NCBI GenBank assembly: GCA_947601485.1
Contig: CANQGF010000007.1
Location: forward strand, 1 to 34,582
Direction: 5' to 3'
Length of the DNA: 34,582 nucleotides
Origin: an uncultured Bacilli bacterium
GTDB taxonomy: Bacteria > Bacillota_I > Bacilli_A > RF39 > UBA660
In this document: positions 1-7,100 of the stretch, piece after piece
Numbering within the stretch: position 1 is the first letter of the stretch
Layout: every line of letters begins with the position of its first letter
Program-made: the position numbers and the translations under genes
The notes under the pieces: generated by a model
What the model was told of the DNA's origin: nothing
Database searches by the model: none
The model's input: the letters and a program-made list of their open reading frames with translations, nothing else

Positions 1-58
1 TTATTACTATCCAAATAAGAATTTATGTTCACGGTTTTTTTATATTTAAACTTAAACA

Positions 59-92
59 AACCTAGGTTTTACCTAGGTTAAATTATTTTTTT
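59..92 (+). terminator. Hairpin with T-rich tail, possible terminator
   Basis: A perfect 9-bp stem (AACCTAGGT at 59-67, ACCTAGGTT at 71-79) with a 3-base loop is followed by a T-rich tail that includes seven Ts. It could end a plus-strand gene lying left of the window. Each arm also contains the palindrome ACCTAGGT, so a protein-binding site is an alternative. The first 153 bases hold no gene. Confidence 0.4.
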
Positions 93-118
93 GAAATTTT
101 TCATGTTTTTATCCTGAA

Positions 119-148
119 ACTAGATTTACTTTCTAAAATAAATCTAGT
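119..148. repeat. Inverted repeat beside the end of the first gene
   Basis: ACTAGATTTA at 119-128 and TAAATCTAGT at 139-148 form a perfect 10-bp inverted repeat with a 10-base loop, six bases beyond the stop of the minus-strand gene. Neither strand has a clear T run after it, so it is at best a weak terminator or an RNA 3'-end stabiliser. Confidence 0.5.
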
Positions 149-153
149 AAATA

Positions 154-972
154 TTATATCTTTCTTTCTAATTTAGCTCCATCTTTCTTTAAGAAAGGCA
201 GATATTCATCAAAATATTTACGATAAGCAGGATATAATGTATTTGGTTCAATATAAAACCCAGATTTCTCAATATTTAATGCTGGTATAAATTCTCTTTT
301 TGGTAATTCTTTTACTTTAAATCGTTTTACTAATTGGCAAAAACCATTAATAAATTCATAATAATCAATAGTACTATTTTTATCCATATAATAGCCATTA
401 TAAATAACATAGCTTTTATAATCTGGATTAGTATTTGCAAATGCTAGTAAAGGTTGATCATATATTGTCCCATTGGCAAAGGATAATCTAAATTTTTCAT
501 CATCATCTTCGTTTAGATTAAAACAATCAACACAAAGTTGACCATTACGATTATGTTGTAATGCTGCATCTTTATCACCAGTAAGTTTTTCATTGATAAA
601 AACATTATTTTTTCTTCTTAAGATAAAAATGGTATCTTCTAAAGGAGCATAAATAATTTGTTTTATGCCATCTTCTTGCCATAGTGAAAGATCATCTGGG
701 TTAATTCTTATTATTAATCGATCTTTCCATACTTTAGTAAAACCTTTTGCTTCTTTACTATAATAGCCATAATAATATTTTAAATAATCAGCATCAGTAT
801 TTAAAAAATTTAAAGTATGTTTACATTGTCTTGAGCCCACACCTATATAATCTGGTTTGAAATTGGCCAAACAATAAGTTAAATCTCCTATTTTTTTAAT
901 TTTAATAAAACCAAGTGATTCATTAGAATTATCTTTTTTATATGTATCTTCATCTAAATATTTGTATTTCAT
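154..972 (-). CDS. Hypothetical cytosolic protein, 272 aa
   Basis: I do not recognise this protein. It has no signal peptide or membrane segment and is rich in Tyr, Asp and Lys. Four of its five cysteines are scattered, and one C-x-x-C-like pair (LCVDCF) sits near residue 148; this alone does not establish metal binding. The start is supported by GGAGGA five bases upstream of the ATG. A promoter-like pair lies just upstream (TTGCAT, 17 bases, TAATAT on the minus strand), so the gene probably has its own promoter although alkD lies 50 bases upstream in the same direction. The even codon use and full-length frame argue for a real gene; the function is unknown. Confidence 0.75.
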   Translation of the reverse strand: MKYKYLDEDTYKKDNSNESLGFIKIKKIGDLTYCLANFKPDYIGVGSRQCKHTLNFLNTDADYLKYYYGYYSKEAKGFTKVWKDRLIIRINPDDLSLWQEDGIKQIIYAPLEDTIFILRRKNNVFINEKLTGDKDAALQHNRNGQLCVDCFNLNEDDDEKFRLSFANGTIYDQPLLAFANTNPDYKSYVIYNGYYMDKNSTIDYYEFINGFCQLVKRFKVKELPKREFIPALNIEKSGFYIEPNTLYPAYRKYFDEYLPFLKKDGAKLERKI

Positions 973-991
973 AATTCCTCCATAGCTCTAT

Positions 992-1020
992 ATATTAATA
1001 TAAAATATTTTTAAATGCAA
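992..1020 (-). promoter_or_regulatory. Promoter for the 154-972 gene
   Basis: Read on the minus strand, TTGCAT (1020-1015) and TAATAT (997-992) are spaced by 17 bases, close to the housekeeping consensus. The start codon lies about 20 bases downstream of the -10 box. Confidence 0.55.
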
Positions 1021-1022
1021 CA

Positions 1023-1709
1023 CTATGTTATTTTTAATTTTTTTAATCTTTCTTTTTCATCTTTACTTAATTTAAATGATTCTCTTCCTTTTTGTAAAGC
1101 TTTATTATATGTCCATTTATCAATATTATTTTGATTAGTAATTAAAAAATTAGTTGTTTTTTTAAAATATTTTGTTAAAAGGATAGAGTAAGCCCAAGCT
1201 ATAGCCATTTTGACATAATAATAATCACTATTAATATTTATTAAAAGATTTAAAACTTCTTCATAATATGTATCATTAATATAATAAGTAAGAAGTGATA
1301 CAATAGCAAATCTTAAATAATATTCTTGATTGCTTTTTAATAATGTTTTTAAATAAATTAGCATTTCTTGTTGATTATTTTTAAATATTTTAAGTTCACT
1401 TACAAAAATATCACAAATAGCCCAACAATCTATTTTAGGTAAAAAGTTATTTATTAAATTTATTTTATCATTAATACTTATCTTAACATTACCAATAATT
1501 AAAGCTTGAAGCATTACTGATTCATAGTAATCATCATCTAACATCTTTAATAAATCGAGATAATTATTTTCTTTTAATAATTTTTTGGCTATTTTTCTTA
1601 AAGTAGGGACTTTAACCCCTAAAATATAATAATTAGTATGACAGATCTTTTCTTGAAATACTTTATAATCTAAATTGGCTTCTTTTTTTAAAATTTTAAC
1701 AATATCCAT
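1023..1709 (-). CDS. alkD: AlkD-family DNA alkylation repair glycosylase
   Basis: This 228-residue all-helical protein fits the AlkD family, HEAT-like DNA glycosylases that remove bulky or positively charged alkylated bases such as 3-methyl- and 7-methylpurines. Visible family marks are GVKVPTLRKIAK (31-42), the helix with W96 and D100 four residues apart (CWAICD), R133 in YLRFAIVSLL, and the AIAWAYS helix near 169-175. W96, D100 and R133 correspond by motif to the catalytic-cleft Trp109, Asp113 and Arg148 of Bacillus cereus AlkD. Length is close to the usual 230-240 residues. Shine-Dalgarno is weak (AGG about eight bases before ATG). The promoter (TTGTTC, 17 bases, TAAAAT) is divergent from that of cotE and shares an inverted repeat with it. 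The family call is firm; the exact substrate range is inferred. Confidence 0.88.
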   Translation of the reverse strand: MDIVKILKKEANLDYKVFQEKICHTNYYILGVKVPTLRKIAKKLLKENNYLDLLKMLDDDYYESVMLQALIIGNVKISINDKINLINNFLPKIDCWAICDIFVSELKIFKNNQQEMLIYLKTLLKSNQEYYLRFAIVSLLTYYINDTYYEEVLNLLININSDYYYVKMAIAWAYSILLTKYFKKTTNFLITNQNNIDKWTYNKALQKGRESFKLSKDEKERLKKLKIT

Positions 1710-1717
1710 ATAAGCCT

Positions 1718-1788
1718 ATTTTAACATACTATTATTTAGTGAACAATTAAAATTTAAATTTGTTCTTTTTCCCTAAGTTTTGCATACA
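1718..1788. promoter_or_regulatory. Divergent alkD/cotE promoter region
   Basis: On the minus strand TTGTTC (1746-1741) and TAAAAT (1723-1718) are 17 bases apart and serve alkD. On the plus strand TTGTTC (1760-1765) and CATACA (1783-1788) are 17 bases apart and serve cotE. The two -35 boxes form a perfect inverted repeat, GAACAA/TTGTTC, with 13 bases between. The cotE -10 region CATACATTA also fits the CATA-type -10 boxes of the sporulation factors sigma-E and sigma-K, so either reading is possible. Confidence 0.5.
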
Positions 1789-1809
1789 TTAAATTAGGGA
1801 GTGATAAAT

Positions 1810-2352
1810 TTGGCTAATTTTAGAGAAATAGTAACAAAGGCGGTTATTGGCAAAGCTAAAAAAACAAGTACAACTAATTTTAGTTTAGAACCTGAAGAAA
1901 AACCTAATACCGTTTTAGGTTGTTGGGTTATCAATAATACATTTAATGGTGCCAATAATAATGGTAGTGTCTTAATCACTGGTTCTTTTGATGTTAATGT
2001 TTGGTATTCTTATGATAATGATACTAAAACGGCAGTTAGTACTAAAAGATTTAGCTATTCTGATAAAATGCATGTACCACTTAAAAACGATACAACGTTA
2101 GATAATAATTCAGAAATTATTGTTAGAAGTTTAAAACAACCAACCGTCACTAATGTTTCAGTTAATAATGGAATTGTTGATTTAACTATCGAAAAAGAAC
2201 TAGGTGTAGAAATAGTCGGTAATACCAAAGTTAAAATTAGTGTAGAAGATTTAGACGATGATTATGAAGAAATAGTAGATGAGTCTTTAGAAGAAGAAAT
2301 AGATACTGTCAATGAAAATTATTTAGATAGTGAAGTTGTTAATGATAACTAG
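1810..2352 (+). CDS. cotE: Outer spore coat morphogenetic protein CotE
   Basis: CotE-family protein of about 180 residues, the same length as B. subtilis CotE (181). In Bacillus it sits on the forespore surface and is needed to assemble the outer coat and, in some species, to attach the exosporium. The N-terminus MANFREIVTKAVIGKA aligns directly with the B. subtilis start MSEYREIITKAVVAKG. Also visible are the EKPNTVLGCWVINN and FDVNVWYSYDNDTKT blocks, and the strongly acidic C-terminal tail (about residues 145-180) typical of the family. The start is TTG at 1810, not the upstream GTG at 1801, because that GTG lies inside the Shine-Dalgarno GGGAGTGAT and because TTG gives the family N-terminus. 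The gene is followed by the rpsP promoter with no clear terminator. CotE is largely confined to Bacilli, which supports the taxonomic reading. Confidence 0.93.
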   Translation: MANFREIVTKAVIGKAKKTSTTNFSLEPEEKPNTVLGCWVINNTFNGANNNGSVLITGSFDVNVWYSYDNDTKTAVSTKRFSYSDKMHVPLKNDTTLDNNSEIIVRSLKQPTVTNVSVNNGIVDLTIEKELGVEIVGNTKVKISVEDLDDDYEEIVDESLEEEIDTVNENYLDSEVVNDN

Positions 2353-2395
2353 TCAACGAAAAACTGTTGACAGCATGTAAATAATTTGGTATATT
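2352..2395 (+). promoter_or_regulatory. rpsP promoter with inverted repeat at the -35 box
   Basis: TTGACA (2367-2372), a 17-base spacer and TATATT (2390-2395) make a near-consensus vegetative promoter. GTCAAC (2352-2357) and GTTGAC (2366-2371) form a 6-bp inverted repeat whose right arm overlaps the -35 box. It has no T run, so it is not a terminator for cotE. Confidence 0.75.
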
Positions 2396-2420
2396 AATCG
2401 TAGTAAAAAAGGAGGACATT

Positions 2421-2696
2421 ATGGCAGTAAAATTAAGATTAAAAAGAATGGGCGCTAAACAAAAACCATTCTATAGAATAGTCGTAGCGGATTCAAGAAG
2501 TCCAAGAGATGGTCGCTTTATTGAAACTATTGGTACTTATGATCCAGTTAAAGGTGCTGAAAAAGTAACTGTTGATGAAGAAAAAGCTTTAAGATGGTTA
2601 AATAATGGTGCTGAACCTACTGATACAGTGAGAAATATTTTATCTCATGAAGGTATCATGGCTAAATACGCAAGTAGCAAAAGTAAAAAGAACTAG
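2421..2696 (+). CDS. rpsP: 30S ribosomal protein S16
   Basis: Small-subunit ribosomal protein S16, 91 residues, as in other Bacilli. The N-terminus [35 protein letters not shown] carries the family signature, shown here in full only for its first 20 residues: [20 protein letters not shown]. It continues with [21 protein letters not shown] strong AAAGGAGG Shine-Dalgarno precedes the ATG. It is followed after eight bases by khpA, the B. subtilis order rpsP-ylqC; rimM and trmD, which usually follow, are not here. Confidence 0.98.
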   Translation: MAVKLRLKRMGAKQKPFYRIVVADSRSPRDGRFIETIGTYDPVKGAEKVTVDEEKALRWLNNGAEPTDTVRNILSHEGIMAKYASSKSKKN

Positions 2697-2704
2697 GTGA
2701 GTAA

Positions 2705-2950
2705 ATGAATGTAGTAGAGTTTACTGAATATCTAGTTAAAAGTATTGTTAAAGAACCTGAACTTATTAAAGTTTCTCTTTTTGAAGCTGATGAAGACACA
2801 ACAATTCTTGAAATACTTGTGCCTGAATCTGAAATGGGAAGAGTAATTGGCAAAAATGGTAAAACATCTTCTTCAATTAGAACACTTATTGGAGCTTATG
2901 CAGCCATTAACAATATGCCAAAGGTTAAAATAAACATTGATTCATTTTAA
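2705..2950 (+). CDS. khpA: KH-domain RNA-binding protein KhpA (YlqC)
   Basis: An 81-residue single-KH protein matching the KhpA/YlqC family, which in Firmicutes binds RNA, often with KhpB/EloR, and affects cell elongation and division. The KH GxxG loop is G49-K50-N51-G52 within MGRVIGKNGKTSSSIRTLI. The hydrophobic N-terminal strand and helix pattern (VEFTEYLVKSIV) is standard for the family. Translation is probably coupled to rpsP: the gap is eight bases and the Shine-Dalgarno (AGGTGAG) overlaps the rpsP stop region. A terminator follows directly. Confidence 0.93.
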   Translation: MNVVEFTEYLVKSIVKEPELIKVSLFEADEDTTILEILVPESEMGRVIGKNGKTSSSIRTLIGAYAAINNMPKVKINIDSF

Positions 2951-2975
2951 GAAATAGGCATCTATTTCTTTTTTT
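2951..2975 (+). terminator. Intrinsic terminator after khpA
   Basis: GAAATAG (2951-2957) and CTATTTC (2962-2968) form a 7-bp stem with a 4-base loop, followed by seven Ts. It separates rpsP-khpA from the downstream fusion gene, which begins 15 bases later and so may depend on read-through. Confidence 0.75.
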
Positions 2976-2989
2976 AAAGAAAGGATTTT

Positions 2990-4810
2990 ATGATATATTT
3001 ACCAAAAGAAAAAGGCTTATGTTCTACAATTAATCAAACTTTAAATACTATTTATGAATTATATGAAAAAGAAATTAGTAAAACAAATCCTCATAATATT
3101 TATGTTTATAAAGATTTTATAAATAATAATTTAGTTATTAAAGAATTAAATGAACTAGGCATTAAAATTATTGATGATGTTAAAACTTTAAGTAGTGATG
3201 ATCTTTTAGTTATTACAAATATTGGAATTACTAGTAATGATTTAAAATATTTAAAAGATAATCATATTTCTTATTTTGATACATCATGTCCTAAAATAAA
3301 TAAATTAAGAAAGAGTGTGACTACTCATTTTAATCGTGGATATAAAGTTATAGTAATTGGGGATAACTTTTTACATGATGAACGAATTACTAGTATTAAA
3401 AAGATAAATGATATAGATAAGATAAACAAAAATAATAAATTATATATAATAAAAGATTTAAATTATCCTAAAGAAGAGTATGATAATTTAATTGAGGTAA
3501 TTAAAAAAGAATTTAAAGAAATAGTTATTGAGAATTTTAAATGTGAAAACAAAGATAAATTATTAAATAGCAATAAGGAATTAGAGAATAAAGTAAATAA
3601 GACTTTTACTTTGGGCAAAGATTTTTATAATTTAAATGAATTTAGTACCTATATATTAAAAGAAGATTTAAATGAAAAAGAAGACTATGGAATTTGTAGT
3701 ATTTTAAATACTCCAGCTAAAGAATTAGATAATTATAAATATTTATTACGTTTTTTAATTTTTTATAAAGCCAGATTAAAAGAATTAATTGTTAATCAAG
3801 ATAAATTAAATAAATCATTAAATGAAGAAGATAATGAATATGTAAATACATCCCTTAAAGATTTTAGTGATTTAAATCAAGATGGTAAATATATAAGAGG
3901 AACGCTTATTGCATTAGGTGAATATATAACCAGTGGACACACCAAAAATTATCTTAATTTAGCTACCGCCTATGAAACTTTTGAAACATCAATTTTAATT
4001 CATGATGATATTATAGATAATGCTAAATTAAGAAGAGGTAAAATGACTATTCCAAGAAGAATATGTCAAAAATATTTACATAAAAGAAAAGACTTAACTT
4101 ATCATAATGATACTTTAAAGTTAGCTAATTCCATCGGTATTTGTCTAGGTGATTATGGTTTGTTTTTAGCTAATAAAATTATTTATGATAACTATGCTAA
4201 ATATAAAAACTTTAATAAAATATTAAGTACTTATAATGATATTGTTATAAAAACGATTAAAGGTGAAGTTCTAGATGTTTATTTACCATTTATGGCTAAA
4301 TATAATTATAATGTTACTAAAGAAGAAGATATCATTAATATTTATCATTTAAAAACTAGTCTTTATACTTTAATTGGTCCTTTTAGTTTAGGTTGTCTTT
4401 TAAATGAAGAAGAGTTATCAGAAGAATTTACTAATCTTTTAAATAATATGGGTATTTATTTTCAAATTAAAGATGATTTATTAGGTATTTTTGGTAAAAG
4501 TAAAGTTACAGGTAAATCTAATACTTCAGATATTTTAGAATTTAAACAAACTTTATTATATTCCTATATTATTAAAACACCATATAAAGATGAATTTTTA
4601 AAACTTTATGGTAAAAGTTCTTTAACAGAGAAAGAAGTTAATAAAATTAAACATTTATTAGAAATTTCTCAAGCTAAAAAATATACTGAAAATTATTTAG
4701 AAAATATTTATTATAATTCTTTAAATATGATTGAATCTTTACATTTAAAAGAAGATTATAAAGATCTATTAAAAGGATTATTAATCTTTCTTAACATTAG
4801 AGAAAAGTAA
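2990..4810 (+). CDS. IspH-like domain fused to polyprenyl diphosphate synthase
   Basis: A 606-residue two-domain protein. Residues 1-245 follow the IspH (HMBPP reductase) fold pattern: GLCSTIN with C11, SYFDTSCP with C100, the IVIGD strand (121-125) and C185, matching the three iron-sulfur cysteines in order. Substrate residues are changed: by alignment E. coli His41 becomes N45, His74 becomes I78, the Ser-Ser-Asn motif becomes a DFYNLNEF stretch (211-218) and Ser269 becomes N240. H129 and E131 may represent His124/Glu126. Residues 250-606 are a trans-prenyl diphosphate synthase with GKYIRG (299-304), first Asp-rich motif D339-D340-x-x-D343, LRRG, GEVLD (425-429), K455-T456 and second Asp-rich motif DDLLG (495-499) followed by TGKS...SDI...TLL. 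No Met occurs between residues 1 and 352, so the second domain has no ATG of its own. Product chain length is unknown. Start: AGAAAGGA seven bases before ATG. Confidence 0.85.
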   Translation: MIYLPKEKGLCSTINQTLNTIYELYEKEISKTNPHNIYVYKDFINNNLVIKELNELGIKIIDDVKTLSSDDLLVITNIGITSNDLKYLKDNHISYFDTSCPKINKLRKSVTTHFNRGYKVIVIGDNFLHDERITSIKKINDIDKINKNNKLYIIKDLNYPKEEYDNLIEVIKKEFKEIVIENFKCENKDKLLNSNKELENKVNKTFTLGKDFYNLNEFSTYILKEDLNEKEDYGICSILNTPAKELDNYKYLLRFLIFYKARLKELIVNQDKLNKSLNEEDNEYVNTSLKDFSDLNQDGKYIRGTLIALGEYITSGHTKNYLNLATAYETFETSILIHDDIIDNAKLRRGKMTIPRRICQKYLHKRKDLTYHNDTLKLANSIGICLGDYGLFLANKIIYDNYAKYKNFNKILSTYNDIVIKTIKGEVLDVYLPFMAKYNYNVTKEEDIINIYHLKTSLYTLIGPFSLGCLLNEEELSEEFTNLLNNMGIYFQIKDDLLGIFGKSKVTGKSNTSDILEFKQTLLYSYIIKTPYKDEFLKLYGKSSLTEKEVNKIKHLLEISQAKKYTENYLENIYYNSLNMIESLHLKEDYKDLLKGLLIFLNIREK

Positions 4811-4825
4811 TTTTTCTCTTTTTTT
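4799..4825 (+). terminator. Terminator overlapping the fusion gene stop
   Basis: AGAGAAAA (4799-4806) pairs with TTTTCTCT (4812-4819) and is followed by a T run. The stem begins inside the last codons of the prenyl synthase fusion gene. Confidence 0.8.
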
Positions 4826-4842
4826 ATGAAATTTTTGTGAAA

Positions 4843-4869
4843 TTAGCACTTAAGACTTGCAAGTGCTAA
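4843..4869 (+). promoter_or_regulatory. CIRCE operator (HrcA binding site)
   Basis: TTAGCACTT (4843-4851), nine bases, AAGTGCTAA (4861-4869): a perfect 9-9-9 inverted repeat matching the CIRCE consensus TTAGCACTC-N9-GAGTGCTAA except for the symmetric innermost base pair. It overlaps the hsp20 promoter, so HrcA bound here would block transcription until heat shock. Confidence 0.95.
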
Positions 4870-4885
4870 TTGTTTGTGCTATACT
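4857..4885 (+). promoter_or_regulatory. hsp20 promoter
   Basis: TTGCAA (4857-4862), 17-base spacer, TATACT (4880-4885). The -35 box lies inside the CIRCE element. The leader to the start codon is about 75 bases. Confidence 0.8.
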
Positions 4886-4965
4886 CATAATTAGTAAGGG
4901 ACATAAAATAATCTCTTATGGGTATTATAATTGTATAAGTATTTATTAGAAAGGAAATGGTTAAT

Positions 4966-5379
4966 ATGATGATGATACCAAGAAAAAACAATTTTGATTT
5001 ATGGGAGGACTTATTTAGAGATCCATTCTTTGATGATACTTCTAAAGTAATGCGTACCGACATTAAAGAAGGAAAAGATAATTATAGTATAGTTATTGAT
5101 TTACCTGGTTATGAAAAAGAAGACATTAAAATTGACATCGACAATGGTTATTTAAATGTCACAGCCAAAATGGATGAAAAACACGAAGAAAAAGAAGACG
5201 GTAAATTCGTAAGACGTGAAAGATATTTTGGTGAATGTTCTCGTAGTTTCTATGTTGGTGATGATATGGAAAGTGATGATATTAAAGCTTCATTTAAAAA
5301 TGGCACTTTAAGATTAGAACTTCCTAAAAAAGAAGAGCAAAAGAAACTTAACGAAAAGAAATATATTAATATTGATTAA
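4966..5379 (+). CDS. hsp20: Small heat shock protein, Hsp20 family
   Basis: An ATP-independent holdase chaperone of the alpha-crystallin family, about 137 residues. The alpha-crystallin domain spans roughly residues 35-125, with YSIVIDLPGYEKEDIKI, FGECSRSF and the signature NGTLRLELPK (112-121). The C-terminal I-x-I anchor motif is I134-N135-I136. The short N-terminal arm (about 35 residues, WEDLFRDPFFDD) is typical of bacterial Hsp20. The ATG at 4966 is preferred over 4957 because the AAGGA Shine-Dalgarno (4951-4955) is ten bases away, against one base for the earlier ATG; two more ATGs follow at once. A CIRCE operator over the promoter predicts HrcA repression and heat induction. The gene is monocistronic, flanked by terminators. 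Confidence 0.95.
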   Translation: MMMIPRKNNFDLWEDLFRDPFFDDTSKVMRTDIKEGKDNYSIVIDLPGYEKEDIKIDIDNGYLNVTAKMDEKHEEKEDGKFVRRERYFGECSRSFYVGDDMESDDIKASFKNGTLRLELPKKEEQKKLNEKKYINID

Positions 5380-5391
5380 TTAATAAGACTT

Positions 5392-5425
5392 GCTATTATG
5401 GATTATATCTATAATAGCTTTTTTT
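5392..5425 (+). terminator. hsp20 terminator
   Basis: GCTATTAT (5392-5399) and ATAATAGC (5411-5418) form an 8-bp stem with an 11-base loop, then seven Ts. Confidence 0.85.
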
Positions 5426-5489
5426 ATGGTTTTATTTTTTAGCATATTTGACAACTAGACAAATATATTTTAATGAGGTAAAAAAACAT

Positions 5490-5517
5490 TTGATTTTTAT
5501 ATCCATTATGATATAAT
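5490..5517 (+). promoter_or_regulatory. Promoter of a candidate small RNA
   Basis: TTGATT (5490-5495), 16-base spacer, TATAAT (5512-5517, perfect -10). No plausible start codon with a long frame follows before the terminator at 5598-5647. Confidence 0.65.
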
Positions 5518-5523
5518 GAAGTT

Positions 5524-5647
5524 GAAAAGTTATGAGATACTATGGGATAATTCTCTAATCTTATTAACTTTATTGAAAGAGGTGGGTAAAGAGAAATATA
5601 AGAAAAAACTAAAATTAGCATATTAAAATATTTTTCTTATTTTTTTT
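5524..5647 (+). ncRNA. Candidate small non-coding RNA or attenuated leader
   Basis: The 334 bases between hsp20 and the next gene contain a complete promoter (-10 at 5512-5517) and, about 80-130 bases later, an intrinsic terminator (stem 5598-5607 with 5631-5640 and an eight-T tail). Between them there is no open frame longer than a few codons: ATGAGATAC... stops after eight codons. I could not match it to 6S RNA, SRP RNA, tmRNA or RNase P by their conserved cores. A separate promoter for the downstream gene (5654-5682) follows the terminator, so the unit looks independent. A terminated leader of the surface-protein genes is the main alternative. Confidence 0.5.
5598..5647 (+). terminator. 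Terminator of the candidate small RNA
   Basis: ATAAGAAAAA (5598-5607) pairs perfectly with TTTTTCTTAT (5631-5640); the loop is 23 bases and a T run follows to 5647. Confidence 0.7.
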
Positions 5648-5653
5648 AATGCT

Positions 5654-5682
5654 TTGAAAAAGAGAAAGATATTTGATATATG
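5654..5682 (+). promoter_or_regulatory. Promoter of the surface-protein pair
   Basis: TTGAAA (5654-5659), 17-base spacer, TATATG (5677-5682). The -10 box departs from consensus at its last base. It lies 31 bases before the start codon at 5714. Confidence 0.5.
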
Positions 5683-5713
5683 AAAAAAAATTATTATGAA
5701 AGGAGTTATTAAT

Positions 5714-7081
5714 ATGGAAGAAAAAGATTCTCAAGGCATAAAGGGTTTAGCAATTATCATTGCTTTAGTAGTTGTAGCTGTTATCGTTGTTATCCTTTTA
5801 GTTAAAGGATGCGGTGCTAAAGAATACACTGTTAAATTTGACTCAATGGGTGGAAGCGCTGTTAGCTCTGTAACTGTTAAAGAAAATGAAACTGTTAAAG
5901 AACCTACTGCCCCAACTAAAGATGGTTACACATTTGCTGGTTGGTATTTAGATGATGCTAAGTATGACTTTAATACTAAAGTTACTAAAGACATTACTTT
6001 AAAAGCTCATTGGGATGAAGCTAATACAGGTGATTTTGTATTAGATGTTACTTCATTAAGTTTAACTGTTGGATCATCAAGACAAGTAAAAGCTACTTTA
6101 TCTGGTGATTTGAAAGATGCTAAACTTACATGGAAATCTAGTAATGAATCTATTGCAACAGTTGATAGTAAAGGAAATATCAAAGCATTAAAAGAAGGTG
6201 AAGTTACAATCACTGTATCTACAGAAGATGGAAAACACACTAAAACTATTACTGTTACTGTAAGACCTGCATCAGATGTTACTGTAACAAGCGTATCTAT
6301 TAGTGGTGCTAAAGAAGTTGAAGTTGGTAAGTCTATTAAATTAACTGCTAATGTTACACCTAAAAATGCTACTAATAAGAAAGTTACTTGGAAGTCTAGT
6401 GATACCAAAATTGCCACAGTAGATAAAAATGGTAATGTTACTGGTGTTAAAGCTGGTTCAGTTAAAATTACTGTTACTACTGAAGATGGTGGTAAAACTA
6501 AAAGTGTAACAATTACAGTTAAAGAATCTACACCGGTTGTTAAACCAGATGATCCAGGACAAGAAGATCAACCTAAAGAAGTAAAAGTTAGTAGTATAAC
6601 TATTAATGGTAAAGATACTATGGATTATGGTAGTAGTCAAAAGCTAACTGTTACAGTTGGACCTGCTAATGCTACTAATAAGGCTGTTAATTGGTATGTT
6701 ACTGAAGGTGCAACAATCGATAATGAAGGTAATTTAAAAATTACCGGAAACCCTGATGTTACAAAAGTTACTGTTACTGTAAAATCAAAAGATGGTGGAG
6801 CAACAGCTACATTCGATGTTACTGTAAATGCCGTTTATGAAATTACATTAACAAAAATACCTCAAGAACTTGGTGGATCACTTCAATACAACTTTGCTGT
6901 TACTAAAAATGGCGAAGTATTTAGCGGATACAAAATCTTTAGTTATGTTGATAATGGAAGAACTGTAAAAGTAAGTAAAGACCAAGGTACCGCTCCAGAT
7001 GTTAAGTCAAATCCTACATCTGCAACACTTGTGTTGAGTGATGGTACTAATGTAACTGCAAAATTAAATGTAAAAAAATAA
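5714..7081 (+). CDS. Membrane-anchored Ig-like (Big_2) repeat surface protein
   Basis: A 455-residue extracellular protein. A single hydrophobic segment (about residues 10-30, GLAIIIALVVVAVIVVILLV) serves as signal anchor. It ends in LVKGC, a poor lipobox, so lipoprotein processing is uncertain. Next comes one InlB B-type (Listeria-Bacteroides) repeat, about 38-100, with DGYTFAGWYLD and KAHW. Three bacterial Ig-like group 2 domains follow: about 110-185, 190-270 and 290-372, with repeated TWKSS...IATVD...G.V..V..G cores. A Pro/Asp-rich linker lies at 271-290 and a diverged beta domain at 373-455. There is no LPxTG or C-terminal anchor. The start at 5714 is chosen because AAAGGAG lies eight bases upstream; the ATG at 5696 sits ahead of that site. 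The next gene begins 19 bases downstream, so the two are probably co-transcribed. The domains suggest adhesion or cell-surface scaffolding; the ligand is unknown. Confidence 0.85.
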   Translation: MEEKDSQGIKGLAIIIALVVVAVIVVILLVKGCGAKEYTVKFDSMGGSAVSSVTVKENETVKEPTAPTKDGYTFAGWYLDDAKYDFNTKVTKDITLKAHWDEANTGDFVLDVTSLSLTVGSSRQVKATLSGDLKDAKLTWKSSNESIATVDSKGNIKALKEGEVTITVSTEDGKHTKTITVTVRPASDVTVTSVSISGAKEVEVGKSIKLTANVTPKNATNKKVTWKSSDTKIATVDKNGNVTGVKAGSVKITVTTEDGGKTKSVTITVKESTPVVKPDDPGQEDQPKEVKVSSITINGKDTMDYGSSQKLTVTVGPANATNKAVNWYVTEGATIDNEGNLKITGNPDVTKVTVTVKSKDGGATATFDVTVNAVYEITLTKIPQELGGSLQYNFAVTKNGEVFSGYKIFSYVDNGRTVKVSKDQGTAPDVKSNPTSATLVLSDGTNVTAKLNVKK

Positions 7082-7100
7082 TAATGAAAGGAATTATAAT

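Noticed and set aside
1794..1979. Minus-strand open frame opposite the start of cotE
   Set aside because: It overlaps a firmly identified gene on the other strand, has no family features and no Shine-Dalgarno; it is a shadow of cotE.
5524..5647. Identification of the candidate RNA as 6S, SRP or another housekeeping RNA
   Set aside because: The conserved SRP tetraloop region and a long 6S-type paired rod were not visible; it is too short for RNase P RNA or tmRNA.
6007..6417. 136-residue minus-strand frame opposite the Ig-like repeat gene
   Set aside because: It arises from the biased Val/Thr/Lys codons of the real gene on the plus strand and has no start signal.
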